From NCBI GenBank assembly GCA_045643145.1, contig JAZUKG010000163.1, positions 1-64,000 of the forward strand: DNA of 64,000 bases, read 5' to 3'. The notes beneath the pieces were generated by a model. That model did no database searches. It saw only the letters and a program-made list of their open reading frames with translations, and had not been told where the DNA came from. The position numbers were made by a program, and so were the translations under genes. The number at the start of each line of letters is the position of its first letter. Within the stretch, counting starts at the first letter, position 1. This document shows positions 8,304 to 16,793 of this stretch, one piece after another. This DNA comes from SVFI01 sp045643145 (GTDB lineage Bacteria; Bacillota; Clostridia; Lachnospirales; Lachnospiraceae).

Positions 8304-8714
8304 TTATGCTTCTACCACCTTTACATGAACTTCATCTGCTTCCTGAGTTTCTACACCAATGCTGAGCTTACCTGAAAGGTTGGTGCGCATCTTTCCTACG
8401 CTGGCTCCGCTGATGTATACTTCATACTCAGTATCTTCATTTAATCCCAATGTAATCTGTACATCTTCTGCTGCACATACGGAAAAGTTTACGCCGTCTA
8501 CCTTTTCTTCAAAATGATTTACACTGGTACCCGGTACAGATTCATATAAAAACATACCGTTCTTTTCAAGTTTAGTCATAGTAGAATAGGTCTTTACTTT
8601 GTAAAGGCTTCCTGCATGTGAAAAATCTTCTAATTTAGCCTTCTGTGGCAATGTGTAATCCCCGAAACTTAAACTGCCGTCGTCTTCTGTCTTAAGTAAA
8701 TTTTGTGCTCCCAT
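8304..8714 (-). CDS. Small conserved clostridial protein of unknown function
   Basis: 136 aa, soluble, acidic, no signal peptide. It resembles a small family common in Clostridia, recognised by the openings GSLSFGDYTL, YKVKTYSTMTKLEKNGMF and YESVPGTSV, and by a C-terminal half that looks like an all-beta sandwich (TEYEVYISGASVGKMRTNLS). Relatives are sometimes labelled endosialidase in databases; I see no glycosidase motif supporting that. The gene directly abuts radA (stop at 8304, radA ATG at 8303) and has an AGGAGG ribosome binding site. Its position between clpC and radA suggests co-expression with stress genes. Confidence 0.75.
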   Translation of the reverse strand: MGAQNLLKTEDDGSLSFGDYTLPQKAKLEDFSHAGSLYKVKTYSTMTKLEKNGMFLYESVPGTSVNHFEEKVDGVNFSVCAAEDVQITLGLNEDTEYEVYISGASVGKMRTNLSGKLSIGVETQEADEVHVKVVEA

Positions 8715-8833
8715 TTTGTCCTCCTGTTGTGTTGTGGGTTAACGAATCCCTTCGTAATATTTATCGGTCGAATACCTAAATACCTTCATAAAAAATCATA
8801 CATTACTTTGGAAATATTATACTATATCTGAGA

Positions 8834-11296
8834 TTATTTTTCCATAAGATTTCTCGAGTTTTCATCTACCTTGAAGATAACTTTTTCGTTTTTCACGGTA
8901 GCTAAAACCTTGTCACCCTGCTTGATATTTCCCAATAAAATTTCACTGGCCATTTCGTCCTCTACAGCGGTCTGAATGGCTCTCTTTAACGGTCTGGCTC
9001 CCATCTTGATGTCACAATATTTCTTTACGAGATGTTTTTTCAGAGCCGGTGAAACACTGAGGTTGATTGCCAGATTCTCTTTACATCTTTTCACGAGATC
9101 AGAAGCCAAAAGCGTTACAATCTGTCCGAGCTGCTCTTCATTTAACGGCTTGAATACCATAATCTCATCGATACGGTTGATAAACTCCGGTTTAAAGAGT
9201 CTCTTTACCTCTTCCATAACGCCGGATTTCATTTTTTCATAGTTTTCTTTCTCTGTGGTTTTGGTCGCAAAACCCAGATTTTTCGGTTCTACGATTCTCT
9301 GTGCTACGGCATTACTGGTCATAATAATGATTGTGTTCTTGAAGTTTACTTTGCGTCCCTTGGAGTCTGTAATATGACCATCATCCAAAACCTGTAAAAG
9401 GATATTAAATACATCCGGATGTGCTTTTTCGATTTCATCAAATAACACAACGCTGTACGGATTTCTTCTGACCTTTTCACTGAGCTGACCACCGTCATCA
9501 TGTCCGACATATCCCGGAGGTGATCCGATCATTCTGGAAACTGAATGCGATTCCATATATTCAGACATATCCACACGAATCAGATCATTTGCCGATCCGA
9601 AAATCACCTGTGCGAGAGCCTTGGAAAGCTCTGTCTTTCCGACACCGGTCGGGCCTAAAAACAGGAAGGAGCCGATTGGTCTGTTTGGATCTGCCAGCCC
9701 TACTCTTCCTCTTCGAATTGCTCTGGCTACCGCTTCTACTGCTTCATTTTGTCCGATGACTTTTTTATGCAGTGTCTTTTCCAGTGCCATCAGTCTGGCA
9801 CTTTCCTTTTCCTCTAATTTGTTCAGCGGGATATGTGCCCATCTGGAAACTACCTGAGCGATATCCTCCTCAGTCACTGTTTTGAAATTCTTTTCTGCTT
9901 TTCTCTGCGCCTGTCGTTTTGCAGATTCGTACTTTTTCGACAGTTCTTCTCTTTTTAATCTGAGCTCATGAGCCTGTGAAAATACACCAAACTTGAGTGC
10001 ACGCTCAATCTGGAGAGTTACCTTGTCCATTTCTTCCTTTAACGCTACGCACTTGTCGTTCATTTTTGGAGTAGAAAGGCTGACTGCTGCTCCGGCTTCA
10101 TCAATCAGATCAATGGCCTTATCCGGAAGATTACGGTCATTTAAATATCTCATAGAAAGCTTTACTGCTGCCTCTACCGCATCTGCAGTGATGCTAACCT
10201 TGTGGTGTTCCTCGTATTTATGCTTAATGCCCATAACAATTTCTGTAGCCTGTGCCATATCCGGCTCCTCTACCATAACTGTCTGGAAACGTCTTTCCAG
10301 GGCTGCATCCTTTTCAATATGCTTTCTGTATTCCTCGATCGTAGTAGCTCCGATCAGCTGAAGCTCGCCTCTGGAAAGAGATGGTTTTAAAATGTTAGCA
10401 GCGTCTAACGCACCCTCTGCTCCTCCGGCTCCGATAATGGTGTGAATCTCATCTAAAAACAGGATGATATTGCCGTCTGCTACGACTTCCTTCATCAGAC
10501 GTTTGATTCTTTCTTCAAATTCACCTCTGTATTTACTTCCGGCTACCATTTGAGACAAGTCAAGTGACATAACTCTTTTGTTTTTGATAATATCCGGAAC
10601 CTGTCCCTTTACAATACGCTGTGCCAGACCTTCTACAATCGCAGTTTTACCTACACCCGGTTCACCAATCAAACATGGATTGTTTTTTGTACGTCTGCAG
10701 ATAATCTGAATCACACGTACGATTTCATCCTCTCTGCCGATGACAGGATCGAGCTTATCCTCCATTGCGAGGCTGGTAATATCTCTGGCATACTGGCTGA
10801 GCATCTTTTGATTTTCACTCGTAGCCTGACTGCTTTTTGGAAGCTCCTCTTTGATCATTTGCTGATCATATCCCATAGATGCCAAAATTTCCACATATAC
10901 TTTTTGCGGTGCAATTCCGAGGGCCTGCAAAATTCGAAGTGCCACATTGTTGCCTTCTTTAATCAGTGCCAACAGAATATGTCTGGTGCCGATTTCTTCT
11001 TCATGATAATGAAGTGCCAGCTCACCTGCCATATCCAGAATTTTCTGTGCTCTGGGCGAATAGCCTTCCTTATCCTTTACCGCCAGAATATTTCCCGGTG
11101 CTATCATATCCTTGATCATCTGGATAATCTTCTTTTCATCTGCACCGTTTTCCAATAAAACCTTGGCAGCGACTCCGCTACCCTGTTTTAATAATCCTAC
11201 TAAAATATGCTCGCTGCCTACATAACCGTGCCCCATGGTTTTTGCCATCTTGGCTGCGTGATTTAATGCTGTTTTGGCCTTGCTCGTAAAATTCAT
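8834..11296 (-). CDS. clpC: ATP-dependent Clp protease ATP-binding subunit ClpC
   Basis: 820 aa Hsp100 unfoldase that feeds substrates to ClpP. In order: a double Clp-N repeat (about 1-145), AAA domain 1 with GEPGVGKTAIVEG and LFLDEIHTIIG, a middle coiled-coil/UVR-like region (about 415-470), AAA domain 2 with LGPTGVGKTELSKALA and VVLFDEIEKAHPDVF, and the ClpP-docking tripeptide LGF in KNLGFATK. The C-terminal D2-small domain includes GARPLKRAIQ. It starts 10 bp after a GntR regulator gene. The usual Firmicutes partners ctsR, mcsA and mcsB are absent upstream. Confidence 0.97.
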   Translation of the reverse strand: MNFTSKAKTALNHAAKMAKTMGHGYVGSEHILVGLLKQGSGVAAKVLLENGADEKKIIQMIKDMIAPGNILAVKDKEGYSPRAQKILDMAGELALHYHEEEIGTRHILLALIKEGNNVALRILQALGIAPQKVYVEILASMGYDQQMIKEELPKSSQATSENQKMLSQYARDITSLAMEDKLDPVIGREDEIVRVIQIICRRTKNNPCLIGEPGVGKTAIVEGLAQRIVKGQVPDIIKNKRVMSLDLSQMVAGSKYRGEFEERIKRLMKEVVADGNIILFLDEIHTIIGAGGAEGALDAANILKPSLSRGELQLIGATTIEEYRKHIEKDAALERRFQTVMVEEPDMAQATEIVMGIKHKYEEHHKVSITADAVEAAVKLSMRYLNDRNLPDKAIDLIDEAGAAVSLSTPKMNDKCVALKEEMDKVTLQIERALKFGVFSQAHELRLKREELSKKYESAKRQAQRKAEKNFKTVTEEDIAQVVSRWAHIPLNKLEEKESARLMALEKTLHKKVIGQNEAVEAVARAIRRGRVGLADPNRPIGSFLFLGPTGVGKTELSKALAQVIFGSANDLIRVDMSEYMESHSVSRMIGSPPGYVGHDDGGQLSEKVRRNPYSVVLFDEIEKAHPDVFNILLQVLDDGHITDSKGRKVNFKNTIIIMTSNAVAQRIVEPKNLGFATKTTEKENYEKMKSGVMEEVKRLFKPEFINRIDEIMVFKPLNEEQLGQIVTLLASDLVKRCKENLAINLSVSPALKKHLVKKYCDIKMGARPLKRAIQTAVEDEMASEILLGNIKQGDKVLATVKNEKVIFKVDENSRNLMEK

Positions 11297-11306
11297 TTCG
11301 GCCTCC

Positions 11307-11672
11307 TTAATACTCGTTATATATTTCGTCGATCATCTCATGTATTTCATATCTTGAGAGTCTCTGACAATAGGCGCTTGCTAAAAGCAGGCGAAGTTTT
11401 TCCTTGATCTGCTCCTTAGCCTTCATTTGATTGATATCCATGGCAACAACGGTTCCTACTCCCTGCTGCGTACGTACATAGCCTTCTTCTCTCAATAGGG
11501 TATAGGCCTTGCTGACGGTATGCATGTTGATACCAATACTGTCTGCCATCTGACGGACTCCGGGAAGGATATCTCCCTCCCTCAGTCTCGATGTGGCAAT
11601 TTGCCAAATAATCTGATTTCTAAGCTGCAGATAGATTGCCTCATTTCCGGCAAAATCAATTTCTATTACCAT
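11307..11672 (-). CDS. GntR-family (YtrA-like) transcriptional regulator
   Basis: 121 aa. Residues about 8-78 form a GntR winged helix (IYLQLRNQIIWQIATSRLREGDILP, then RQMADSIGINMHTVSKAYTLLREEGYV). The remaining tail of about 45 residues is too short for a FadR or UTRA effector domain, which fits the YtrA-type branch. It lies 10 bp upstream of clpC with an AGGAGCGGAT ribosome binding region. This is the slot where ctsR-mcsA-mcsB is expected, so it may control the clpC operon. YtrA-type regulators usually accompany ABC transporters; none is adjacent. Its target is inferred, not shown. Confidence 0.9.
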   Translation of the reverse strand: MVIEIDFAGNEAIYLQLRNQIIWQIATSRLREGDILPGVRQMADSIGINMHTVSKAYTLLREEGYVRTQQGVGTVVAMDINQMKAKEQIKEKLRLLLASAYCQRLSRYEIHEMIDEIYNEY

Positions 11673-11693
11673 ATCCGCTCCTTAAAAGCATCT

Positions 11694-13733
11694 TTATTCA
11701 TCCAGGTTTAAAAATTCAAATTCAAAATCATCATCCAATTCTTCTTTTGCTGCTTCTCTGGTTAATGAAACAGGCTTACTTTCTAAAGTAAAGATTGGAG
11801 ACTTTGCTTCCTGACCGGGTCTGGTCGTATCAATAACCAGCGGAGTATTCTGTGTTCTGGATAAGATGAAATCAAGCTGTTCTAATTCATCATCCAGTTC
11901 ATCTCTCTGAAGCGGACGTCTTTGCATACGTTTTACTTCTGATACGCCGGTATCCTCCTGTGGTCTCTGACTCGGTCTCTTTGCTCCCGCTTTAGCAGCA
12001 GGTCTGGCACTTCTTTGTGTGCCCTCGCCTCTTCTGGCTGTACTTCTCTGACCACCGGCTGTTTTCGCACTCTGAGCTGCTTTTGTAGCTGATCTTCTCG
12101 GTCTTTCTGTAGCCATGATCATATCTGCATCCTCATCGTCTGTTTCTGACTGCTGAGGTCTTCTTCTGACTTCATCGTCTCTTCTGGGAGCCGGTTTCTT
12201 GGCAGGCTGACGTTTTTTTGCAGGCTGCTTTTTCGCAGAGGTCTGTGACTTAAATTCTCTGGCGATTTCTTTATCATTTGCGATTTCTTTATTTCGAATA
12301 ATCAGATTAGCGATTAATAACAGCATTCCTACCATGACAACCGCCATCATTCCGATAATCATATTTGTCTTTTCAGAGTTTTCACCGCCACTAGCCTTTA
12401 CCTCGCTGTTGTGAGCGAGGAATCTCTGACAGCTGCCAAGCTGAGCATCATATAAATAGAAGCCGCTCTCACCTAAAGTATCCACACCATAGAATAAATA
12501 AAATGCCTGTGCATACTGAGTCGTTTTGTTTGAAAGCTGGTAAGCATCTAAAGTCGTAGTATCCATTTTGAGCTCTGATTTTTTAAAGCCCTTTGGAATA
12601 TCTCCGGTTGCTTCTAACGGAACTACATATTCATTATTCCCGATTGTGATCTGAATAAACGGTTTGAATTCTTTCTTCTTGTCATCATAAAAGAAGAACT
12701 GTCCCTGTCCGCTTTGATCGGTTGCATATACTAAATTTTTCTGAGTACCGTTAAGGGTTGCTCCCATAAGGGTAATTCCCTTGCAAGGAATATTCTGCTG
12801 CACGCAGTTTTTCGGCAGTAATGAGCTGTCAAAGTTTGTCTGTACTTCATAGGTAATACCTGATACTTCAAAACTTAAATCATTGGCAGTCGCCTCCTGT
12901 GGCTGTTCCTGGGCATTCTCTCCCTCTGCAGGTACACTATCTTCCGGATTTTCCATAACCGCATCCTCCGGATTTTCGCTTTCTGCTGCCGGATCACCGC
13001 CTCTCATAATATTTAAGTAATAAGTTAAACTGGTTCCGTCCTGTGCTGTAACCGTAATCACAGCCTGGTTCATACCTTCTTTTAAGTTTTTGAATCCGCT
13101 GGCTGCAGTAATCTGTGCATTTTCATCTGCTACTCCGCCGCTAAGTACTAAATCGGTAACGGACGCATCTACCTGGATATTGTACTGTGTCACATCCGGT
13201 GAAAAGGCCGGTTCCAAGCTTCCCGGTGATACAGAAAGTGAACGAAGTGTTGCATTTGAGCTTCCGCCTGCTGCCGGAGCCTGAGCCGCAGCACCGCCTC
13301 CTACCTGTACACTGGCACTGGTTGTAGCAGGAGCATTTCCGTCATCATCGATGACAGCTTCTACATCAAGCTTAGCTTCTCCTTCTTTGAGCATTTTAAA
13401 CTGCACATTTGCAACCGTTCCTGAAAGAGTAATCATTCCGCCGCCACCGCCGTAGCCAACATCACAATTTACCATTTCCATCTGACCGGCATCATAGGTT
13501 AATGTCAGATATGGCGGAATAGAATCATCCTCAGGTGTTGAAGTATTGATTGCAAAGGTAACAACATCATTAACCTGACAGGAGCTTTTATCCATACTGG
13601 CAGTTACTGTTCCCTGTGCAAACACATTGACATACATACTCACGGCAAGCGTCATACCGCCAATTGCCATAGCAGCTTTTTTCAGAGCTGTTATCAGTTT
13701 TTCATGTTTCCTATTTCTCTTGTACTGTTTCAC
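11694..13733 (-). CDS. Single-pass membrane protein with cohesin-like and cadherin-like domains and a basic cytoplasmic tail
   Basis: 679 aa. A long basic signal sequence ends near residue 40 (VNVFAQG). A cohesin/Big-like beta domain follows (about 42-145), then a cadherin-like beta-sandwich domain (about 165-248, with LRSLSVSPGSLEPAFSPDVT and YYLNIMRG). An acidic linker is followed by a second folded region (about 290-440), and a transmembrane helix at about 455-478 (IIGMMAVVMVGMLLLIANLII). The last 200 residues are low-complexity, rich in Lys, Arg, Ala and Pro, and end in an acidic segment. It is 34 bp downstream of the wall-hydrolase gene, which carries the same type of cadherin-like domain. 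Function unknown; a surface-to-cytoplasm linker is an inference. Confidence 0.7.
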   Translation of the reverse strand: MKQYKRNRKHEKLITALKKAAMAIGGMTLAVSMYVNVFAQGTVTASMDKSSCQVNDVVTFAINTSTPEDDSIPPYLTLTYDAGQMEMVNCDVGYGGGGGMITLSGTVANVQFKMLKEGEAKLDVEAVIDDDGNAPATTSASVQVGGGAAAQAPAAGGSSNATLRSLSVSPGSLEPAFSPDVTQYNIQVDASVTDLVLSGGVADENAQITAASGFKNLKEGMNQAVITVTAQDGTSLTYYLNIMRGGDPAAESENPEDAVMENPEDSVPAEGENAQEQPQEATANDLSFEVSGITYEVQTNFDSSLLPKNCVQQNIPCKGITLMGATLNGTQKNLVYATDQSGQGQFFFYDDKKKEFKPFIQITIGNNEYVVPLEATGDIPKGFKKSELKMDTTTLDAYQLSNKTTQYAQAFYLFYGVDTLGESGFYLYDAQLGSCQRFLAHNSEVKASGGENSEKTNMIIGMMAVVMVGMLLLIANLIIRNKEIANDKEIAREFKSQTSAKKQPAKKRQPAKKPAPRRDDEVRRRPQQSETDDEDADMIMATERPRRSATKAAQSAKTAGGQRSTARRGEGTQRSARPAAKAGAKRPSQRPQEDTGVSEVKRMQRRPLQRDELDDELEQLDFILSRTQNTPLVIDTTRPGQEAKSPIFTLESKPVSLTREAAKEELDDDFEFEFLNLDE

Positions 13734-13766
13734 GTTCTTCCTTCCCTTCTGATCAGCATCACGCGA

Positions 13767-16085
13767 TTATTCTCTGGTTATCACTAATGTATAGGTTTTC
13801 ATATTTCCGTTTTGTGCCTTACAGGTAAAGGTCAGTTCATTTTTCTTCTTTTTCACCTTTACTGTGCCCAGGCTTCCTTCTACTGTAGAAGTAGATGCAA
13901 CCGGAGTCGCTCCGATTGTCACCTTTTTATACTTTTTCGGAATCGTAAGTGTATAGGTATCAATTGCCGGATCAAAGGCCGGAGTAATGGCATATCCGTC
14001 AACTACCAATGCGGATAAATAAGCATTCGGATTGGCATCCGAGGTTGGCTTTTCACATGGTGTTTGCGGCATATCCGTATAAATCGGGATATAAAATACC
14101 AGCTCTGAGTTTTTGTTCCGGTATGCCTTGCTCATCTTTAAGCCTTCGCTGGCTGCTGCCTGAATGTTACCCATATACTGATGTCTGTAAATACCATTTT
14201 TTGAATTTACGACATTAAATTTTTGGAAATATAATGTATTCTGTCCTACCTTAACGTACTTTTGTGCCACATACTGTGCACCGCCTAAAATAGATTTATA
14301 ACGGCTGTTCCAAGGACGTTCGTAATTGGTGGCACCGGCTGCGCTGGAGGATGCATAAACCAGCCCCTGCCTGGTCGGTGAATTATTGCCGGTAGCATAG
14401 GCTCCGATATTGTAGTAGTTAAAGAAATTTTCGTATCCTTTTACCTTGCCGGAAATACTGTCGCTCGTTCCCTTGCCCTGTTCCTGATAACAACGGGTTG
14501 CCAGATGATAAGGGTTGAGTCCGACCTGCTTTCCTACCTGCAGGAATGTTTTGGCATAATCACCTTTACTGCCATCCGGTTCTGTGTAGCTTCCCTTCAT
14601 AAAGGTAGATGCCAAAAGAGCTTTTAAGCCTTCTTCTGTCTGATAAGGTTCGTATTCGAGCGATTCAAACTGGAAAATGGATTCCTCACCCAAAAAGTTT
14701 CTCGGATCCATATAGTAAGCTACCAGTTCTCTGGATGCGGATGCCCAGCTTCCTCCGTCAAATCCGTACCAGGTATTCGTTTTATAATTATATGCTGTAC
14801 TTTCGGTTGATTTCCATGATGCAATGGAGGTTTTCGCTACCAGATTGAGTCCTGTTTTGGATTCTGCATTTAATGCATCCTCCCATCTTAAATTGGTAGG
14901 CACACCAATAAAGGTCCAGTTTGGATAGCTGGCATGAAGCTGTCTGAGCTTTTCCTTGTAATCTTCCGGAAACATTTGTTTTTCCAAAAAGGCTTCAAAC
15001 TGCTTTTTGGTAAGTCCCGGCTTGGAATCACTGTTTGCAGTGTCAATATTTTCGGTTTCTTCACTCGGAGTATTCTCTCCGGTCTGAGGCTGTGTATTTT
15101 CCTGCGGTTCGACCTGCGGCGTATTTTCTGTCTGACCCTGTTCTTTGATTTTTACAAAGTCATTTCGAATCCAGCCCTTCTGACTCTTTCCGTTTACCTT
15201 GAAGCTGATATAATACCAGACTTTTCCGTCAGAAGCAGTTTTTTGTTTTTTGATTGTCACGGAATTTCCGTTTGTCACTCTGCCAACAACAGCACCTGTT
15301 ACAGCAGATTTTCTGACATTAACATTGCTGGCTGTTACAGTCGCTTTTGCCTTGGTCGTTGTTGTCTGCGTGCTCTGAGCCGGCTGCTCTGTATTGGTAT
15401 TTTCCTGCGTATTAGCCTGAGTCGTATTTTGAGTTTGCTGATCGTCTGATTTTTTTACAAAATCATTTCGAATCCAGCCCTTTTGATTTTTGCCGTTTAC
15501 CCGGAAAGTGATATAGTACCAGGTCTGTCCGTCAGATCCCTTTTTCTCTTTGGTAATCGTCACACTGTCTGATAAGGTGACTTTTCCTACCACCGCACCG
15601 GTTACAGCTGATTTTCTGACATTGACATTACTGGCTGTTACAGTTGCCTTTGTCTTTGTTGTAGCAGAGGCTGTCTCAGTTTCCGCCTGAGGCTGCGGTT
15701 TTGTTTCTGTCTGAGGCTGCGTTTCAACCTGCGTTTCGGTTTTTGCAGGTGTCTGAGTCGTGGTAACACTTTCCTTTTCTGTCACATAATCAGAAATAAT
15801 ATATCCTGTATATTCCTGTCCGTTTTTAATAAAGGTTGCTTTGTACCAAAGCTTTCCGGTGCTGTCCTTTTTACGTCCGACTAAAATCACCTGATCTGCA
15901 CTATTCAAAGTCGTTACCTTTGCGCCTTCCACTCCGGCACTGGCACGGACATTGACATTCGTACCCTTTATTTCTCCAATCTTTTTTGCATATACTCCTG
16001 TCGAAAGCCCTCCGGTCAAGAGCAGGGATGCTGCAAGCATGATAAGAAAACGATGCGTCTTCCTTCTCTTACGTAATGTAGACAT
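13767..16085 (-). CDS. Secreted SH3b/glucosaminidase cell-wall hydrolase
   Basis: 772 aa. After a signal peptide (about 1-33) come three bacterial SH3 domains (about 35-105, 145-215, 248-318), each beginning with the NVNVR signature, separated by Thr/Gln/Glu-rich linkers. Residues about 360-680 are an endo-beta-N-acetylglucosaminidase-type domain; the segment LATRCYQEQGKG holds the probable catalytic Glu. The C-terminal 80 residues are a cadherin-like beta-sandwich (YLSALVVDGYAITPAFDPAIDTYTLTI). The protein should bind and cleave peptidoglycan glycan strands. It is the first gene of a minus-strand run leading to clpC and has its own promoter. SH3 domains two and three are nearly identical. 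Confidence 0.85.
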   Translation of the reverse strand: MSTLRKRRKTHRFLIMLAASLLLTGGLSTGVYAKKIGEIKGTNVNVRASAGVEGAKVTTLNSADQVILVGRKKDSTGKLWYKATFIKNGQEYTGYIISDYVTEKESVTTTQTPAKTETQVETQPQTETKPQPQAETETASATTKTKATVTASNVNVRKSAVTGAVVGKVTLSDSVTITKEKKGSDGQTWYYITFRVNGKNQKGWIRNDFVKKSDDQQTQNTTQANTQENTNTEQPAQSTQTTTTKAKATVTASNVNVRKSAVTGAVVGRVTNGNSVTIKKQKTASDGKVWYYISFKVNGKSQKGWIRNDFVKIKEQGQTENTPQVEPQENTQPQTGENTPSEETENIDTANSDSKPGLTKKQFEAFLEKQMFPEDYKEKLRQLHASYPNWTFIGVPTNLRWEDALNAESKTGLNLVAKTSIASWKSTESTAYNYKTNTWYGFDGGSWASASRELVAYYMDPRNFLGEESIFQFESLEYEPYQTEEGLKALLASTFMKGSYTEPDGSKGDYAKTFLQVGKQVGLNPYHLATRCYQEQGKGTSDSISGKVKGYENFFNYYNIGAYATGNNSPTRQGLVYASSSAAGATNYERPWNSRYKSILGGAQYVAQKYVKVGQNTLYFQKFNVVNSKNGIYRHQYMGNIQAAASEGLKMSKAYRNKNSELVFYIPIYTDMPQTPCEKPTSDANPNAYLSALVVDGYAITPAFDPAIDTYTLTIPKKYKKVTIGATPVASTSTVEGSLGTVKVKKKKNELTFTCKAQNGNMKTYTLVITRE
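15154..15660. repeat. Tandem duplication encoding SH3 domains 2 and 3
   Basis: The segment starting ACAAAGTCATTTCGAATCC at 15154 recurs nearly unchanged at 15457, an offset of 303 bp (101 codons). Similarity runs through about 15358 and 15660 and includes a Thr/Gln-rich linker. It reads as a recent in-frame domain duplication. Confidence 0.8.
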
Positions 16086-16183
16086 AGATTCTCCTATTTT
16101 TCAATGGCTCAATTTATGTGTGATCGTTTGTATCGCTTTATCGTGTGACCGTTCTATATATAGGTGCACACTTACCCATGATT

Positions 16184-16212
16184 ATAATACTATTGCATAG
16201 CCATTCCGTCAA
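16184..16212 (-). promoter_or_regulatory. Promoter of the SH3/glucosaminidase gene
   Basis: Minus-strand -35 TTGACG (16207-16212), 17-bp spacer, -10 TATTAT (16184-16189). The leader to the ATG at 16085 is about 90 nt. Confidence 0.7.
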
Positions 16213-16312
16213 CCAAAATGTAGTAGAAATCCGTGAAATTGCACGTTTTTTTCTCTATATCTAGTACTTGCCAAGAATATTTTTGTTCTATTTTATCCTA
16301 TTTTTTATTAGT

Positions 16313-16362
16313 AGATGTCTGAGTCTTTTCGAGCTTAGCATCCGCTACATCTTGTCTCGACT
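16313..16362 (+). repeat. Palindromic repeat family, copy 1 (decayed)
   Basis: Outer half-sites AGATGT (16313-16318) and ACATCT (16347-16352) flank GAGTCTTTTCGAGCTTAGCA, the right half of the family core. The left arm of the core hairpin is lost. The 16-nt tail ACATCTTGTCTCGACT is shared exactly with copy 2. Confidence 0.7.
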
Positions 16363-16421
16363 ATATCAAATGCTTTTATAAGTATATCAACCGGGCGCGC
16401 TACCCGATTATTAACAATCCG

Positions 16422-16491
16422 GATGTGTTGAACCTCGTCGGTGCTTAGCGAGGTCTTTTCGAGCTTAGCTTCATCACATCTTGTCTCGACT
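16422..16491 (+). repeat. Palindromic repeat family, copy 2 (partly decayed)
   Basis: The core at 16439-16473 is identical to copy 3 over its first 31 nt, while its last four bases have drifted and weaken the outer stem. Outer half-sites GATGTG (16422-16427) and CACATC (16475-16480) still pair. The 16-nt tail matches copy 1. Confidence 0.75.
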
Positions 16492-16559
16492 TTACATAGA
16501 CAATCTGCCGTTTTTAGGATAAATATCTATTTCAAACTAATCCTTCTCAACATAAATAT

Positions 16560-16696
16560 AAACACCCCTGTGTACTTAAGATTCAACCGCCTTAAGAATC
16601 GTCGGTGCTTAGCGAGGTCTTTTCGAGCTTAGCACCGCTACGCTTTCTTACGGAGCGAGAGCGTCGGTTGAAGATTAATGTACACTGGTGGTGTTT
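16560..16696 (+). repeat. Palindromic repeat family, copy 3 (complete nested palindrome)
   Basis: Imperfect arms of about 30 bp begin AAACACC at 16560 and end GGTGTTT at 16696. Inside is a second stem (CCTTAAGAA with TTCTTACGG) and the 35-nt core hairpin at 16603-16637 (CGGTGCT pairing with AGCACCG, one T-T mismatch, then a tandem G-A step). The whole 137 bp could fold as one long interrupted hairpin. Confidence 0.82.
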
Positions 16697-16728
16697 TCAT
16701 ATATAAATGAATTCACTAAAGATATAAT

Positions 16729-16757
16729 AAAAAAAGCCGCAGGATTATTCCTGCGGC
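16729..16757 (-). terminator. Rho-independent terminator of purD
   Basis: Stem GCCGCAGGA (16736-16744) with TCCTGCGGC (16749-16757), 4-nt loop. On the minus strand a run of seven T follows. It lies 37 bp past the purD stop. Confidence 0.93.
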
Positions 16758-16793
16758 TTCTAAACACCTTAATAATTCAAAGAGAAACAAAAA

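Larger units (their letters stand above)
16086..16793. other. Large intergenic region (about 700 bp) rich in palindromes
   Basis: No credible gene on either strand. From left to right it holds the promoter of the SH3/glucosaminidase gene, two decayed copies of a palindromic repeat (16313-16362 and 16422-16491), a complete nested palindrome (16560-16696), and the purD terminator. It is the longest non-coding stretch in the window. Confidence 0.8.

Noticed and set aside
8304..8714. Endosialidase
   Set aside because: Relatives sometimes carry that name, but 136 residues with no glycosidase catalytic motif do not support it.
14934..15449. 171-aa plus-strand open frame inside the SH3/glucosaminidase gene
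   Set aside because: It lies antisense to a well-supported gene, is Phe/Leu/Ser/Arg rich without a domain, and has no ribosome binding site.
16560..16696. Miniature transposon (MITE)
   Set aside because: The arms of copies 3 and 4 are different sequences and no target-site duplication was evident, so shared terminal inverted repeats are lacking.
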